DNA of 64,000 nucleotides from Shinella sp. CPCC 101442 (GCF_024704725.1 NZ_JALIQS010000008.1:62001-126000); one strand, 5' to 3'; numbered from the stretch's first letter, positions 26,489-36,134 are shown. The notes: a model not told the origin generated them from the letters alone. Program-made: numbers and translations.

Positions 26489-28396
26489 TCAATGAAACTT
26501 GTTTCGCCCGACGCAGTTTTTCATATCTTTGCGCCGGAACCAGATTGCGCGTCCGCATCGGAGTGGCGGATTGCCGGCGGTGAAGACGATCTGCTCGTCG
26601 GCGCGCATTCGAAGAACCTCATGCGGCTGGATCAGCGGTCTAGCAGCCAGCTGCTTCGAGCGTGTCCGTGACGACCCACGCGCCTGATAGCTACGGCTGA
26701 CCTGGTCGATCTCGACCGTCGTCATACCGCAGCGGCGGGATATGTAATCCGCCGTCTCCGGATCATTGATCGCTGCAAACGAAATCCAGCTGGCGCTCTC
26801 GAACCATTTGCTGGACGCATCTCGCCCGCCATAGTTTTCCCGCAGTTGGCCGATGGACTGATAGATCATTGTCAGCGTAATGCCATACTTCCGGCCGGCA
26901 TCGCGGGCGGTCTCCAGGATTCGCATGTAGCCAAGCCTTGCCACCTCATCGAGCAGGAAAAGGGCGCGGCCTTCGATGGCGCCATCCCGATTGTAAATAG
27001 CGTTCAGGAATGAGCCGATGATGACGCGCGCCAGTCCGGCATGGGTCTCCAAGGTCTTCAGGTCGATATTGATGAAGACGTCGGTCTTCCCGGATGCAAT
27101 ATCGTCCGTGGAGAATGCCGCCCCGGATACAAGTGCGGCATAGTTCTGGTACGATAGCCAGTGCGTTTCCTTGATCGCATTGGCATAGACGCCGCTGAAG
27201 GTTTCCGGCGTCATGTTCACGAAGGCCGCGACGTTCTCCTTGACGAATTCAGACTCGGAATTGTCGTAGATGTCCTGCAACCGCTGGCGCAGCTTCGGCT
27301 CCGGCTCCGACAGATTTGCCCGGACCTGACGGAGCGTCTGCTGCTCTGCCGGCGTGTGTCCGGAAAGGCAGACATCGGCAACTACGGCGGTTAGAAGCTG
27401 AAGGCCGGACGCGCGGAAGAAGTCATCGCGGACACCGCTGGCGCGCCCGCTTTCGCTCATGATCCATGACGCGACAGATGCAATGTCTTCTTCTTTGGTG
27501 CCGCCGAACTTGCCGATCCAGTCGAGCGCGTTGAAGCCCGTCTTCGATTGACGCGGATCGAGAATGCAGATCCTGCGCCCCGCTCCTTCTCGATGCTGCG
27601 ACACCATCGGCGCCACTTCATTCGAAGGGTCGAGGACGATCAACGATCCGCCCCATTTCAGTGCGGTTGGGATCGTCACCGATGTTGTCTTGAAGCCGCC
27701 GGAGCCGGCAAAGACGATGCCATGGGACGAACCGAAGGAGCCGTCGAAGCAGAGGAGTGGGGCCTTGCCGCCGTCGCCCCAGCTCTCCTTGTCATCCGTG
27801 CGGAACCCGCTCGCGGCTGAGCTATCGCGATCGACGCGGTAGCGCTCCCCGACAACGATGCCGCCAGCCTCGCCGAACAGCCGTTCGGCCTCGCTCAACT
27901 TCATCCAGTCGGCCTCTCCGTGAAGAGCCCGTTTGCCGACAATCCGCCTGGGCTCGGGTCGGACGAAAGCCGCATTCCCGATCACCGTAACACGAAGGGC
28001 AAAGCAACCGACCATCAGCACACCAGCTGCGCCGATTATCGTGGCTGGATCTAGATAGGTGAAAATCGAGTTGCCCGCAGGCACTTTGTCCGCGAATGCA
28101 GCCAGACGCGATGTCTCGCGCGCTCCCGCAACCAGAATGGTGCCAACACATCCAGTGACCACGCTCCAGCCGACAAACTGGATGCTCGCCGATCCTGCCG
28201 AGGTGAAAAGCCAGATCAGGCCAACTGCGGCGGCGGCGATGTAGGGTATGGCGATGCCGATCCTGCCGAACATCAGGCGTTGCGCCTCGGTCCTCCCCAG
28301 GGGCGCAAGCGATTGGTCGATCCCGGTCAAAACGATAGCGATGGCGATCATCAATGCGACCGGCACGGTGATGAGAAGAACTCTACTCGCTGTCAT
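26489..28396 (-). CDS. traG: TraG, conjugal transfer coupling protein (VirD4-like)
   Basis: A 635-aa type IV coupling protein that links the relaxosome to the Trb mating pore and pumps DNA. The N-terminus has several membrane segments (about 10-27, 45-65, 110-135). The cytoplasmic ATPase has Walker [17 protein letters not shown] near residue 230 and the Walker B-like [10 protein letters not shown] and later [16 protein letters not shown]. The start at 28396 is set by the family; it overlaps the traD stop by 14 bases. Last gene of the traC-traD-traG operon, as in Ti plasmids. The length is close to Ti TraG. Confidence 0.93.
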   Translation of the reverse strand: MTASRVLLITVPVALMIAIAIVLTGIDQSLAPLGRTEAQRLMFGRIGIAIPYIAAAAVGLIWLFTSAGSASIQFVGWSVVTGCVGTILVAGARETSRLAAFADKVPAGNSIFTYLDPATIIGAAGVLMVGCFALRVTVIGNAAFVRPEPRRIVGKRALHGEADWMKLSEAERLFGEAGGIVVGERYRVDRDSSAASGFRTDDKESWGDGGKAPLLCFDGSFGSSHGIVFAGSGGFKTTSVTIPTALKWGGSLIVLDPSNEVAPMVSQHREGAGRRICILDPRQSKTGFNALDWIGKFGGTKEEDIASVASWIMSESGRASGVRDDFFRASGLQLLTAVVADVCLSGHTPAEQQTLRQVRANLSEPEPKLRQRLQDIYDNSESEFVKENVAAFVNMTPETFSGVYANAIKETHWLSYQNYAALVSGAAFSTDDIASGKTDVFINIDLKTLETHAGLARVIIGSFLNAIYNRDGAIEGRALFLLDEVARLGYMRILETARDAGRKYGITLTMIYQSIGQLRENYGGRDASSKWFESASWISFAAINDPETADYISRRCGMTTVEIDQVSRSYQARGSSRTRSKQLAARPLIQPHEVLRMRADEQIVFTAGNPPLRCGRAIWFRRKDMKNCVGRNKFH

Positions 28397-28598
28397 TGCC
28401 GAAGGCCTCCGCACCGATCGCAATCAGTCGCGCTCGCTCGCTGGCATCCGTCTTGAGACGCTCGGCTAGCTCGATCAGCGCACCCAGCAGCATCGCTCGT
28501 TTTTCGAACCTCAGACCCGCTTTCACGATCAGGCCCCCGAGCTCAATCTTTTCGCGTGTGTCCTTCTTGCGAGCGTCCGATGTCGTCGTCCTCGCCAT
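28383..28598 (-). CDS. traD: TraD, conjugal transfer protein
   Basis: A 71-aa small protein matching Ti-plasmid TraD in size, order and sequence type ([20 protein letters not shown], then [19 protein letters not shown]). Probably an accessory relaxosome or coupling factor. The start MARTTTSD at 28598 is chosen over 28613 because it gives the family length. It lies 4 bases after the traC stop and overlaps traG by 14 bases, which suggests translational coupling across the operon. Confidence 0.88.
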   Translation of the reverse strand: MARTTTSDARKKDTREKIELGGLIVKAGLRFEKRAMLLGALIELAERLKTDASERARLIAIGAEAFGNDSE

Positions 28599-28602
28599 GC
28601 GC

Positions 28603-28890
28603 TCAAGCCTCACTAGGGCTGCCCGGAGTCTCGCTAGGCGAGTTCGCCGAGGTTTGCCCGGCGCCAGAACCTCCCCTCTCCTTCCCGCTCGATCCGCTTT
28701 TGCCTCCGCGAAACCGCTTCGTCACATCCTCAAACGCCGCCTGAAGGTCGGCGTCGTCAATCTCGATCTCCGCAAGCCCGGCCTTCAAGGCAATGCGTCC
28801 GATCCGCTCGGCATCGCGGGTTTCCGCTGCCTTGAGCTGCTCCTGCATCTTGGCGATGTCATTCCTGATCTGCCGCGTTGATTTGCGCAT
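28603..28890 (-). CDS. traC: TraC, conjugal transfer protein
   Basis: A 95-aa relaxosome accessory protein at the head of traCDG. The N-terminus [20 protein letters not shown] and the helical middle ([20 protein letters not shown], then [12 protein letters not shown]) resemble Ti TraC; the C-terminus is Gly/Ser-rich. The ATG at 28890 follows AGGAGACGCGAA. It is divergent from traA across the oriT region, where both promoters and probably a TraR-binding site lie. Confidence 0.88.
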   Translation of the reverse strand: MRKSTRQIRNDIAKMQEQLKAAETRDAERIGRIALKAGLAEIEIDDADLQAAFEDVTKRFRGGKSGSSGKERGGSGAGQTSANSPSETPGSPSEA

Positions 28891-28945
28891 TTCGCGTCTC
28901 CTTCGTCTGAAAATCGATGCCGACAGGTAGAGGTTTTCAGACGGG

Positions 28946-28960
28946 AGTGCGGAACGCACT
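28946..28960. promoter_or_regulatory. Perfect 6-3-6 dyad in the traC-traA intergenic region
   Basis: AGTGCG-GAA-CGCACT lies 56 bases upstream of traC, where a TraR box is expected in Ti-type plasmids (consensus there ATGTGCAGATCTGCACAT; only the GTGC...GCAC core is shared). A 9-bp word AATCCTACA follows at 28967-28975 and recurs in the dyad before traI (61471-61484). One of the two is likely to be the quorum box. Confidence 0.5.
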
Positions 28961-29030
28961 ACTGTGAATCCTACAATCGCCAAGGGCGATGCTTTTGTGA
29001 ATGATCCCATCCGTTCCGAAGGAGCGGATC

Positions 29031-29063
29031 CGAAGGGCGCAATTATACGTCGCTGATGCGACG
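29031..29063 (+). other. oriT: oriT core of the Q-type/Ti family
   Basis: CGAAGGGCGCAATTATACGT then CGCTGATGCGACG. The hairpin CGTCGC-TGAT-GCGACG (29048-29063) beside GGGCGCAATTATA is the arrangement remembered for Ti-plasmid and rhizobial oriT regions recognised by TraA/TraC/TraD. It lies between traC and traA as expected. The exact nick base was not assigned. Confidence 0.8.
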
Positions 29064-29143
29064 CTCTCCTTTAGCCCCCCGGCGGGGCCATCCGCTCACC
29101 GCGAACACATTGAATTCGTTCGATCAAAGGAGCTTTTTCCGCA

Positions 29144-32100
29144 ATGGCCGTCCCGCATTTTTCAGTCAGCATTGTTGCCCGCGGTTCTGGCCGCAGCGCG
29201 GTGCTGTCGGCGGCCTACCGGCATTGCGCCAAGATGGAGTATGAGCGGGAAGCGCGGACGATCGACTACACCCGCAAGCAGGGATTGCTGCACGAGGAGT
29301 TCGTGATCCCTGCCGACGCGCCGGGATGGCTCCGGTCGATGATCGCCGACCGCTCGGTGTCCGGAGCTTCGGAAGTCTTCTGGAACCGGGTGGAGGAGTT
29401 CGAGAAGCGATCGGATGCGCAGCTCGCCAAGGACGTCACAATAGCGCTCCCGATCGAACTCTCGGCCGAGCAAAACATCGACCTGGTCCGGGATTTCGTG
29501 GCGCAGCTTATCACGTCACAGGGGATAGTTGCCGACTGGGTTTTCCATGACGCACCGGGCAATCCGCATGTCCATCTGATGACCACGTTGCGACCGCTGA
29601 CCGAGGATGGGTTCGGCTCGAAGAAGATGGCTGTCACGGAACCCGACGGCAATGTGCTGCGCAACGATAGCGGCAAGATCGTCTATCAGCTTTGGGCAGG
29701 CGGGCTCGATGACTTCAATGCGTTTCGGGACGGCTGGTTTGCCTGCCAGAACCGACATCTGTCGCTCGCCGGTCTCGACATCAGGATCGATGGCCGGTCC
29801 TTCGAAAAGCAGGGCATCGAACTGACGCCGACCATTCATCTCGGCGTCGGCACGAAGGCGATCGAAAGGAAGTCGGAGGGGGCCGAGGAAAAGGCTGCGC
29901 TCGAGCGGCTGGAGCTGCAGCAAGAGGGGCGCGCGGAGAATGCCCACAGGATCCAGCGTAGTCCGGAGGTTGTGCTCGACCTGATCACGCGAGAAAAATG
30001 CGTGTTCGACGAACGCGATGTCGCGAAGATCCTGCATCGCTATATCGACGATACGGGTCTCTTTCAAAGCTTGATGGCGCGCATTCTGCAGAGTCCCGAA
30101 ACCCTGCGGCTTGATCGAGAGCGGTTGGATTTCGTGACCGGGGTACGGGCGCCGGCAAAATACACGTCACGCGAGCTGATGAGGCTCGAAGCCGAGATGG
30201 CCAACCGGGCTATCTGGCTCTCCCAGCGCTCGTCGCATCGTGTCCGCAAGCCCGTGCTCGAGGCGACGTTTGCGCGTCATGAGCGGTTGTCAGACGAGCA
30301 GCGCGCCGCAATCGAGCATGTCGCTGGCATTGAGCGCATCGCCGCCGTAATCGGCCGCGCCGGCGCGGGCAAGACGACGATGATGAAAGCCGCGCGCGAG
30401 GCTTGGGAAGCCGCTGGCTATCGGGTCGTTGGTGGCGCGCTTGCCGGCAAGGCAGCGGAAGGCTTGGAAAAGGAAGCCGGTGTTGTCTCGCGTACGCTGT
30501 CGTCTTGGGAACTCCGCTGGAGCCAAGGGCGCGGGGCGCTCGACGACAAGACGGTCTTCGTTCTGGACGAGGCCGGCATGGTGTCATCGCGACAGATGGC
30601 CTTGTTCGTCGAAGCCGTCACGAAGGCCGGCGCCAAACTCGTACTTGTCGGTGATCCGGAACAGCTTCAGCCGATCGAGGCCGGCGCCGCGTTCCGGGCA
30701 ATCGCCGATCGCATCGGCTATGCAGAGCTTGAGACAATCTATCGCCAGCGCGAGCACTGGATGCGCGACGCATCGCTCGATCTGGCGCGCGGCAATGTCG
30801 GCAAAGCGGTCGCAGCCTATCAATCTAATGGCAAGATGATCGGCTCCGAGCTCAAGGCCGATGCCGTCACCAACCTCATCGCCCACTGGAGTCGCGACTA
30901 CGATCCCGCGAAGTCGACGCTGATCCTCGCCCATCTGCGCCGCGACGTCCGAATGCTGAACGAGATGGCACGCGCCAAGCTCGTCGCGCGCGGCGTTATC
31001 GATCAGGGTTCCGTTTTCAAGACCGCCGATGGCGTCAGAAGCTTCGCAGCCGGCGATCAGATCGTATTCCTCAAGAACGAGGGCTCAATCGGCGTCAAGA
31101 ATGGCATGCTGGCCAAGGTTCTCGAGGCCTCTGCAGGCAGGCTCGTCGCCGAGATTGGCGATGGGGAACATCGTCGCCAGGTTTCGGTCGAGCAGCGCTT
31201 CTACAACAATGTCGATCACGGCTACGCCACTACGGTGCACAAGAGCCAGGGCGCGACCGTCGACCGCGTCAAGGTGCTCGCCTCCCTCTCTCTCGATCGT
31301 AACCTGACCTATGTAGCGATGACCCGTCACCGCGAGGATCTCAGCGTCTATTACGGCAGCCGATCCTTCGCGAAGGCTGGTGGTCTGGTCGAGATGCTGT
31401 CGCGCAAGAATTCCAAGGAAACCACGCTCGATTATGCCGGCGGCAGCATCTACCGCCAAGCGCTCCGCTTTGCCGAAGCGCGCGGGCTTCACATCGTCAA
31501 CGTCGCCAGAACCGTCGCGCGTGACCGTCTTGAATGGACGGTGCGGCAGAAACAGAAGCTCATCGATCTCGCCGGCCGGCTCGCGGCCATCGGCGCCAGG
31601 CTCGGCTTCGCAACGTCCACGGCTAGAACAGTTCCCAACGAAGCAAAGGAGGCCAGGCCAATGGTTGCCGGTATTAACACCTTCCCGAAGTCGATCGACC
31701 AAGCAGTCGAGGACAAGCTCGCGGCCGATCCCGCACTCAAGAAGCAATGGGAAGAAGTCTCTATGCGCTTCCACCATGTCTACGCGCAGCCTGAAGCAGC
31801 ATTCAAGGCAGCGAATGTCGATGCGATGCTGAGCGATCGGGCGACCGCGGCGAAGACGATTTCGAGGATCGCTACGGAGCCGGGGGCCTTTGGCGCACTC
31901 AAGGGCAAGATCGGTGTCTTTGCGAGCCGTGCCGACAAATCGGACCGCGATCGAGCGCTCAAGAATGTGACGCCGCTTGCCGACAGCATTAGCCATTATC
32001 TGCGCCAGCGCTGCGATGCCGAACGGCGAAATCACGCCGAGGAGCTGGCAGTGCGCAGGCAGGTTGTGCTCGAGATCCCTGCTCTCTCGTCCAATGCGAA

Positions 32101-32452
32101 AAGCGTGCTGGAGCGGGTGCGTGACGCCATCGACCGAAACGACCTGCCCGCGGGTCTTGAGTACGCGCTTGCCGACAGGATGGTGAAGGCTGAACTCGAA
32201 GGTTTCGCCAAGGCAGTCACAGAGCGCTTCGGGGAAAGAACCTTCCTGCCCCTCGCCGCGAAGGACACCAAAGGCGAAGCATTCCAACGGGTCACGTCGG
32301 ACATGAACGCCATGCAAAGGAGCGAAGTGCAGCAGGCCTGGAACACGATGCGGACCGTGCAACAGCTGTCGGCCCATGAGCGTACCATAACGGCACTCAA
32401 AGCAGCCGAGGCCAGGCGCCAGACGAAGAGCCAGGGATTGACCCTGAAATGA
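29144..32452 (+). CDS. traA: TraA, conjugal relaxase-helicase
   Basis: A 1102-aa bifunctional relaxase. The N-terminal MobA/MobL (MOBQ) domain carries MAVPHFSVSIVARGSGRSAV, SAAYRHCAKM and the metal-binding histidine motif VFHDAPGNPHVHLM near residue 135. The middle is a TraI/RecD-type superfamily-1 helicase: Walker A IGRAGAGKTTMMKAA near 405, DEAGMVSSRQ near 468, VGDPEQLQPIEAG, and later TVHKSQGATVDRV and YVAMTRHRE. It nicks oriT and unwinds the strand. ATG 29144 opens the plus-strand operon; the stop overlaps traF by 4 bases (ATGA). The length equals Ti TraA. Confidence 0.95.
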   Translation: MAVPHFSVSIVARGSGRSAVLSAAYRHCAKMEYEREARTIDYTRKQGLLHEEFVIPADAPGWLRSMIADRSVSGASEVFWNRVEEFEKRSDAQLAKDVTIALPIELSAEQNIDLVRDFVAQLITSQGIVADWVFHDAPGNPHVHLMTTLRPLTEDGFGSKKMAVTEPDGNVLRNDSGKIVYQLWAGGLDDFNAFRDGWFACQNRHLSLAGLDIRIDGRSFEKQGIELTPTIHLGVGTKAIERKSEGAEEKAALERLELQQEGRAENAHRIQRSPEVVLDLITREKCVFDERDVAKILHRYIDDTGLFQSLMARILQSPETLRLDRERLDFVTGVRAPAKYTSRELMRLEAEMANRAIWLSQRSSHRVRKPVLEATFARHERLSDEQRAAIEHVAGIERIAAVIGRAGAGKTTMMKAAREAWEAAGYRVVGGALAGKAAEGLEKEAGVVSRTLSSWELRWSQGRGALDDKTVFVLDEAGMVSSRQMALFVEAVTKAGAKLVLVGDPEQLQPIEAGAAFRAIADRIGYAELETIYRQREHWMRDASLDLARGNVGKAVAAYQSNGKMIGSELKADAVTNLIAHWSRDYDPAKSTLILAHLRRDVRMLNEMARAKLVARGVIDQGSVFKTADGVRSFAAGDQIVFLKNEGSIGVKNGMLAKVLEASAGRLVAEIGDGEHRRQVSVEQRFYNNVDHGYATTVHKSQGATVDRVKVLASLSLDRNLTYVAMTRHREDLSVYYGSRSFAKAGGLVEMLSRKNSKETTLDYAGGSIYRQALRFAEARGLHIVNVARTVARDRLEWTVRQKQKLIDLAGRLAAIGARLGFATSTARTVPNEAKEARPMVAGINTFPKSIDQAVEDKLAADPALKKQWEEVSMRFHHVYAQPEAAFKAANVDAMLSDRATAAKTISRIATEPGAFGALKGKIGVFASRADKSDRDRALKNVTPLADSISHYLRQRCDAERRNHAEELAVRRQVVLEIPALSSNAKSVLERVRDAIDRNDLPAGLEYALADRMVKAELEGFAKAVTERFGERTFLPLAAKDTKGEAFQRVTSDMNAMQRSEVQQAWNTMRTVQQLSAHERTITALKAAEARRQTKSQGLTLK

Positions 32453-33012
32453 CGGTTTCGATCGAAAGCGTTGCGCCGTATCGCCGCCGCCGCGCAGCGG
32501 TGTCGCTGCTGGGCGCCGCAGCAGTCGTGATGTTCACTGGGATCGTCGGTCTTGGCGTCGCGGGCTTCCGGGTCAATCTCACCCCGAGCGAACCCTTGGG
32601 TCTTTGGCAGATTCAGCAGCTGGATCGCCCGATACAGGTTAGCGATCTCGTGTTCGTCTGCCCACCGGTCTCGGACATCATGCTCAACGCGCGAGCGCGG
32701 GGCTATCTTCGCCATGGACTTTGCGCCGGTGGCCTCGCTCCGCTGATCAAAACAGTGGCTGCGATATCAGGCCAGCGCATCGAAGTGAGCGATCTCGTTC
32801 GCATTGATGGACATTCGCTTCCGCACGCGAAGCTCATGCAGAGAGACGGTCAGGGGCGGCGAATGCTGCCGTATGGCGGGGGCATCATTCCACCAGGTGC
32901 GGTCTACCTGCATTCCGATTTTCGGGGGTCGTTTGACTCTCGGTACTTCGGACCGCTTTCGACCAAGAACGTGCTCGGATTGGCGCGGGAGGTCTGGACC
33001 TATGCGCCCTGA
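32449..33012 (+). CDS. traF: TraF, S26-type conjugal transfer protease
   Basis: A 187-aa membrane-anchored signal-peptidase-like protease that in this family processes and cyclises the pilin TrbC. One membrane segment at about 18-42, then the catalytic Ser in FRVNLTPSEPLGLW (S47) and the catalytic Lys in PLIKTVAAISGQ (K101), and the C-terminal block GRRMLPYGGGIIPPGAVYLH. It overlaps traA by 4 bases and traB by 11 bases, so the three are tightly coupled. The intact trbC at 59.4-59.8 kb is its likely substrate. Confidence 0.92.
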   Translation: MTVSIESVAPYRRRRAAVSLLGAAAVVMFTGIVGLGVAGFRVNLTPSEPLGLWQIQQLDRPIQVSDLVFVCPPVSDIMLNARARGYLRHGLCAGGLAPLIKTVAAISGQRIEVSDLVRIDGHSLPHAKLMQRDGQGRRMLPYGGGIIPPGAVYLHSDFRGSFDSRYFGPLSTKNVLGLAREVWTYAP

Positions 33013-34162
33013 TCGTCTTCGCGCGCCGGCGCTCATTGCGGTATCGGCCGCAATCGGTTGGCTTGGATGGAGCGGCAACATCCTGTCCCTTCCGATCACT
33101 GCCCTGTTCCCCGTCACCTGGTCGTTGTCAGGAAAGCGCTGGCATGCGGCGGCGGTATCAGCGGCGTATTTCCTGGCTGCTTCGCGTGGTCTGCCGCAAG
33201 GTGTGGCGAACTTCTATTCCTATGACATCTGGCCCGGTCTCCTGTTGTGGCTGATCGCCTCGGCCGGCTTCGTCATCGTGCATTCCGCCCTCTGGGCCGA
33301 ACGGCTCGGCTACCGAAAAGCGCTCCGCTTCCTGATCGCGTGTGTTCTGATGGCAATCCCGCCGTTCGGGATTACCGGATGGGCGCATCCGATCACGGCC
33401 GCCGGCGTCTTGTTTCCGGCTTGGGGCTGGTGGGGACTCGCGGCGATGGCAGCCGGCCTGGTTGTGATGACAACACGCCGATGGCCGGCTGCAGCCATTG
33501 CCATGACTGGCTTCTGGCTCTGGTCCGCCGCTAAGTGGACGGAACCGACACTACCTGCGTCGTGGAGCGGTGTCGACTTAGAAAGGGGCTCGTCTCTCGG
33601 CCGCGACACGAGCCTCGATCGGCACAAGGCGTTGATCGGGATCGTTCGTCGTAAAGTGCCGGGAGATATCGCTGTCCTGCCGGAGAGCGCCCTCGGTTTC
33701 TGGACGCCGACCCTTGCGCGGCTGTGGCAAACGGCGCTCGCTGGCACCAAGACCACAGTGATCGCCGGCGCCACGCTTATCGACGCGGACGGTTACGACA
33801 ATGTGCTCGTTTCAATCAGCGCCGAGGGCAATACCATCCTTTATCGCGAGCGGATGCCGGTTCCGGGTTCGATGTGGCAGCCGTGGAATAGCCTGCTCGG
33901 AGAGGGTGGCGGCGCACGGGCACATCTTTTCGCAAATCCTTCGGTCGATGTCGCGGGCTCCAGGATTGCCCCGCTGATTTGTTACGAACATCTCATCGTC
34001 TGGCCGGTTCTCCAGTCCATGCTGCATGATCCCGGCGTCATCGTTGCCGTGGGCAACGGCTGGTGGACGACGGGAACCTCAATCATCGACATCCAACAGG
34101 CAAGCGCCCGGGCCTGGGGGCGCCTCTTCGGCAAACCTGTCATTTTCTCCTTCAATACCTGA
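33002..34162 (+). CDS. traB: TraB, conjugal transfer membrane protein
   Basis: A 386-aa protein with about six to seven membrane segments in the first 190 residues and a C-terminal nitrilase/apolipoprotein-N-acyltransferase-like domain (IAVLPESALGFWTP, AGATLIDADGYDN, LYRERMPVPGSMWQPW, PLICYEHLIVWP). The Glu, Lys/Arg and Cys (CYEH) positions of the nitrilase triad can be seen as E, R and C. The start at 33002 (MRPDRLRAP) is chosen because the longer frame only overlaps traF. In Ti plasmids TraB raises transfer efficiency without being essential. Confidence 0.88.
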   Translation: MRPDRLRAPALIAVSAAIGWLGWSGNILSLPITALFPVTWSLSGKRWHAAAVSAAYFLAASRGLPQGVANFYSYDIWPGLLLWLIASAGFVIVHSALWAERLGYRKALRFLIACVLMAIPPFGITGWAHPITAAGVLFPAWGWWGLAAMAAGLVVMTTRRWPAAAIAMTGFWLWSAAKWTEPTLPASWSGVDLERGSSLGRDTSLDRHKALIGIVRRKVPGDIAVLPESALGFWTPTLARLWQTALAGTKTTVIAGATLIDADGYDNVLVSISAEGNTILYRERMPVPGSMWQPWNSLLGEGGGARAHLFANPSVDVAGSRIAPLICYEHLIVWPVLQSMLHDPGVIVAVGNGWWTTGTSIIDIQQASARAWGRLFGKPVIFSFNT

Positions 34163-34175
34163 CTGGACAGTCCTC

Positions 34176-34805
34176 ATGCTTGACGTAGCGCTTATCGAAA
34201 AATGTGCCGATCCATCCCTGACGCCCGCTATCGTCGAGCAGTTCGTGGCGGCGGCCGGCTCGGACGATCCATTGGCTATCACCGTGAAGTCCGGCGGACG
34301 GTTGGTTCTCATTCCGAAACCGCAATCGCCGGAAGCGGCGCTCGATATCGTGCGCGAGCATTTCGGGAAGGCGAGCGTTCGGGTCGGTCTCACGCAATAT
34401 CCTGCAGGTGTCGGTATGACCGATATTGCTCAGCTTGACGCTGCGCTCGTCGAGCCCTGCGAGAACCTCAAGCGCGGCACGGCGCTATTTGCCAAGGTCG
34501 CCCGTATCGTGACGAAATGGTACGGCAGCCCGACGAGCAAGGAGGTCACGCCGCAAATGTTCGAGGACGCCGTCTACGCATGGCGCACTGGCGAGTTCGA
34601 GGGCACGAAGGTTTTCCAAGCCGAGGATCCTGGCGGTGCGACCTTCCTGCGCGGAAGGCCCTTGCGGAAAGTTCAAAATGACGAGAAATCTGAGGAAGTT
34701 GAGACGATGACAGCGGAAGAATACCCTGCGCAGCCGGCTGCCGCGGCAACAGATGCCGACGCGGCCGAGATGCGCATAGACCTGTCGAGGATCGGCGGCC
34801 GGTAG
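34176..34805 (+). CDS. traH: TraH, conjugal transfer protein
   Basis: A 209-aa soluble protein, last of the traAFBH operon as on Ti plasmids. Start at 34176 (MLDVALIEKCADPSLTP), 13 bases after traB; the longer frame from 34026 lies over traB. The mid-part has SGGRLVLIPKPQSPEAALDI and TALFAKVARIVTKWYGSPTS; the C-terminus is Ala/Asp-rich. Its role is poorly defined. It contains the tag of TraH-like proteins, a VCDPSLT/CADPSLTP N-terminus, by my recollection. Confidence 0.82.
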   Translation: MLDVALIEKCADPSLTPAIVEQFVAAAGSDDPLAITVKSGGRLVLIPKPQSPEAALDIVREHFGKASVRVGLTQYPAGVGMTDIAQLDAALVEPCENLKRGTALFAKVARIVTKWYGSPTSKEVTPQMFEDAVYAWRTGEFEGTKVFQAEDPGGATFLRGRPLRKVQNDEKSEEVETMTAEEYPAQPAAAATDADAAEMRIDLSRIGGR

Positions 34806-34813
34806 GCAGTCGA

Positions 34814-35190
34814 TCACCCTACTGGAAGTGAATATCGGCTTACTACCGCTTCCTCCCCATCGACGCTGATTTTGATCACTTCGTTGAGAAATTCCTCACC
34901 TTCCATGAGTTCGCGAAGGACCAGATCGAACAGCTCCCGCTGCAATGCAGGGGTAACGAACGGTACAATGATTACCAACCCCGCGTGTAGCTGTTCCCTG
35001 CCGCAAAGTTTTCGGAAGTCGCGGGCATTGTATGTGACGAACGTATAGTCCTGCGCAATAATGCGCGGCATGAGGTCCCAGTCGGCTGGCCGCTCCATCC
35101 GAGCCAGTTTACATGAAATCCATCGTGGCCATTTTCGCGAGCGACGGCCACGAGAAATGTGTGAAGGCATTCATCGATAAGAAATTTCAC
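34814..35190 (-). pseudogene. PIN-like (DUF5615) toxin, frameshifted
   Basis: The first frame (from ATG 35190) gives MKFLIDECLHTFLVAVAREN then GHDGFHVNWLG; the rest of the domain is in the neighbouring frame, MERPADWDLMPRIIAQDYTF, VTYNARDFRKLC and LHAGLVIIVPF. Adding one base near 35092-35097 restores HVNWLG-MERPADWDLM, which matches the family pattern (HVN-LG---DWDLM). Catalytic Asp residues (ID at 5-6, DWD, NARDF) are otherwise preserved. So this is a recent single-base deletion or a sequencing error. The ATG overlaps the antitoxin stop by 4 bases. Confidence 0.78.
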
Positions 35191-35819
35191 GAAAATGAGC
35201 GGGCGCGCTTTGCTTCTGGTCTTGTTCCGAGGGTAAGCCGCTTGGTGGACGTGGCCGTGATCCCGAAATCGGAGAGCTTGCGGGGCCGACCCCTTGCCGG
35301 ATGGGCCGCGGCCCAGATTTCTGCCAGCTCAACCATGCGGGGGGTAAGCGCCGGATACCCATCGACGATCTCCTGTATGCTCGCCCCCTGGCTCCGCATC
35401 GCTGCAATAGCTCTTACAGGGATTCGCGTTGACTTGAAGACAGGTTCTCCACTCATAACGCCCTTGGTGCTTTCGACAATGGCCTTTGCCTCGTGCAATG
35501 CTTCAGCCCGGGCCGCCAGTTGTTCCCTCGCCCGTGCGACATCGACAATCAAGTAGTCATCCGCACGGACCGTATCAGCGTGCGGGTTTTCGTCGATCGT
35601 GTCGAACAGGCGTTTGCGTCGTTCAGCTGAGAGAATCGAGCCGACGCCATACCAGAGTTTCAAGCGAAGGAGATCGTCATCGGATAATACGCGACCTTCA
35701 CCGCCAACGGAACCGGCAGATATGACGCGCTTGTCGATGGCATTGTGGACAGCCTTGACGGCGATTTCGCTCAAGGCTGCGGCCTCGGTAGGTGTGTAAG
35801 CTCGAGCAGCAGCTGCCAT
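35187..35819 (-). CDS. DUF433 antitoxin
   Basis: A 210-aa protein with an N-terminal winged-helix-like region (AYTPTEAAALSEIAVKAVHN) and a C-terminal DUF433 domain (VMSGEPVFKSTRIPVRAIAA, GASIQEIVDGYPALTPRMVE, IWAAAHPARGRPRK). DUF433 proteins are known antitoxin partners of DUF5615 PIN-like toxins. The start at 35819 follows AAGGAGAATAATT. It is intact while the toxin is broken. It could still repress the operon or protect against related toxins elsewhere. Confidence 0.82.
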   Translation of the reverse strand: MAAAARAYTPTEAAALSEIAVKAVHNAIDKRVISAGSVGGEGRVLSDDDLLRLKLWYGVGSILSAERRKRLFDTIDENPHADTVRADDYLIVDVARAREQLAARAEALHEAKAIVESTKGVMSGEPVFKSTRIPVRAIAAMRSQGASIQEIVDGYPALTPRMVELAEIWAAAHPARGRPRKLSDFGITATSTKRLTLGTRPEAKRARSFS

Positions 35820-35915
35820 AATTATTCTCCTTGTGGAGAAGGTATAATGCATCCTTGCTCTACGGTAAAGTCTGCTACCCCTGAACTCAGGTGCTCTTTC
35901 GCTTTGGAACCCTAG

Positions 35916-36134
35916 CTACTCCTTCCCATCTGGTGCGACCAGCTCGACATGGCTAACCCCGAGAGCCTGAGCAATCTCAAACAGCGTTACGACGCTAGGA
36001 TTGCGATTCCCGCGTTCTAGGCCACTAATATATTGCTGACTCACGCCCGAGAGTTCGGCCACCTGTTCCTGCGTTAGGCCTCGCTCCCGACGCAGGCGGA
36101 CAAGATTGCGGCCGACTAGTGTGCGCATGTTCAT
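35916..36134 (-). CDS. XRE-family helix-turn-helix regulator (72 aa)
   Basis: Almost all of the protein is one HTH_3/Cro-C1 domain: MRTLVGRNLVRLRRERGLTQ, EQVAELSGVSQQYISGLERG and NRNPSVVTLFEIAQALGVSH. The start at 36134 (ATG AAC ATG) is preferred; the longer frame begins with TTG at 36173. Neither has a clear ribosome site, so translation may be leaderless. It is divergent from traM. It may be the repressor of the adjacent toxin-antitoxin pair or belong to plasmid maintenance. Confidence 0.85.
   Translation of the reverse strand: MNMRTLVGRNLVRLRRERGLTQEQVAELSGVSQQYISGLERGNRNPSVVTLFEIAQALGVSHVELVAPDGKE

Noticed and set aside
31085-32377. Minus-strand frame of 430 codons
   Set aside because: Antisense to the C-terminal half of traA, which has intact motifs. 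No own start signal.
32804-33001. Upstream extension of traB
   Set aside because: The extra codons overlap traF in another frame; the family N-terminus begins at 33002.
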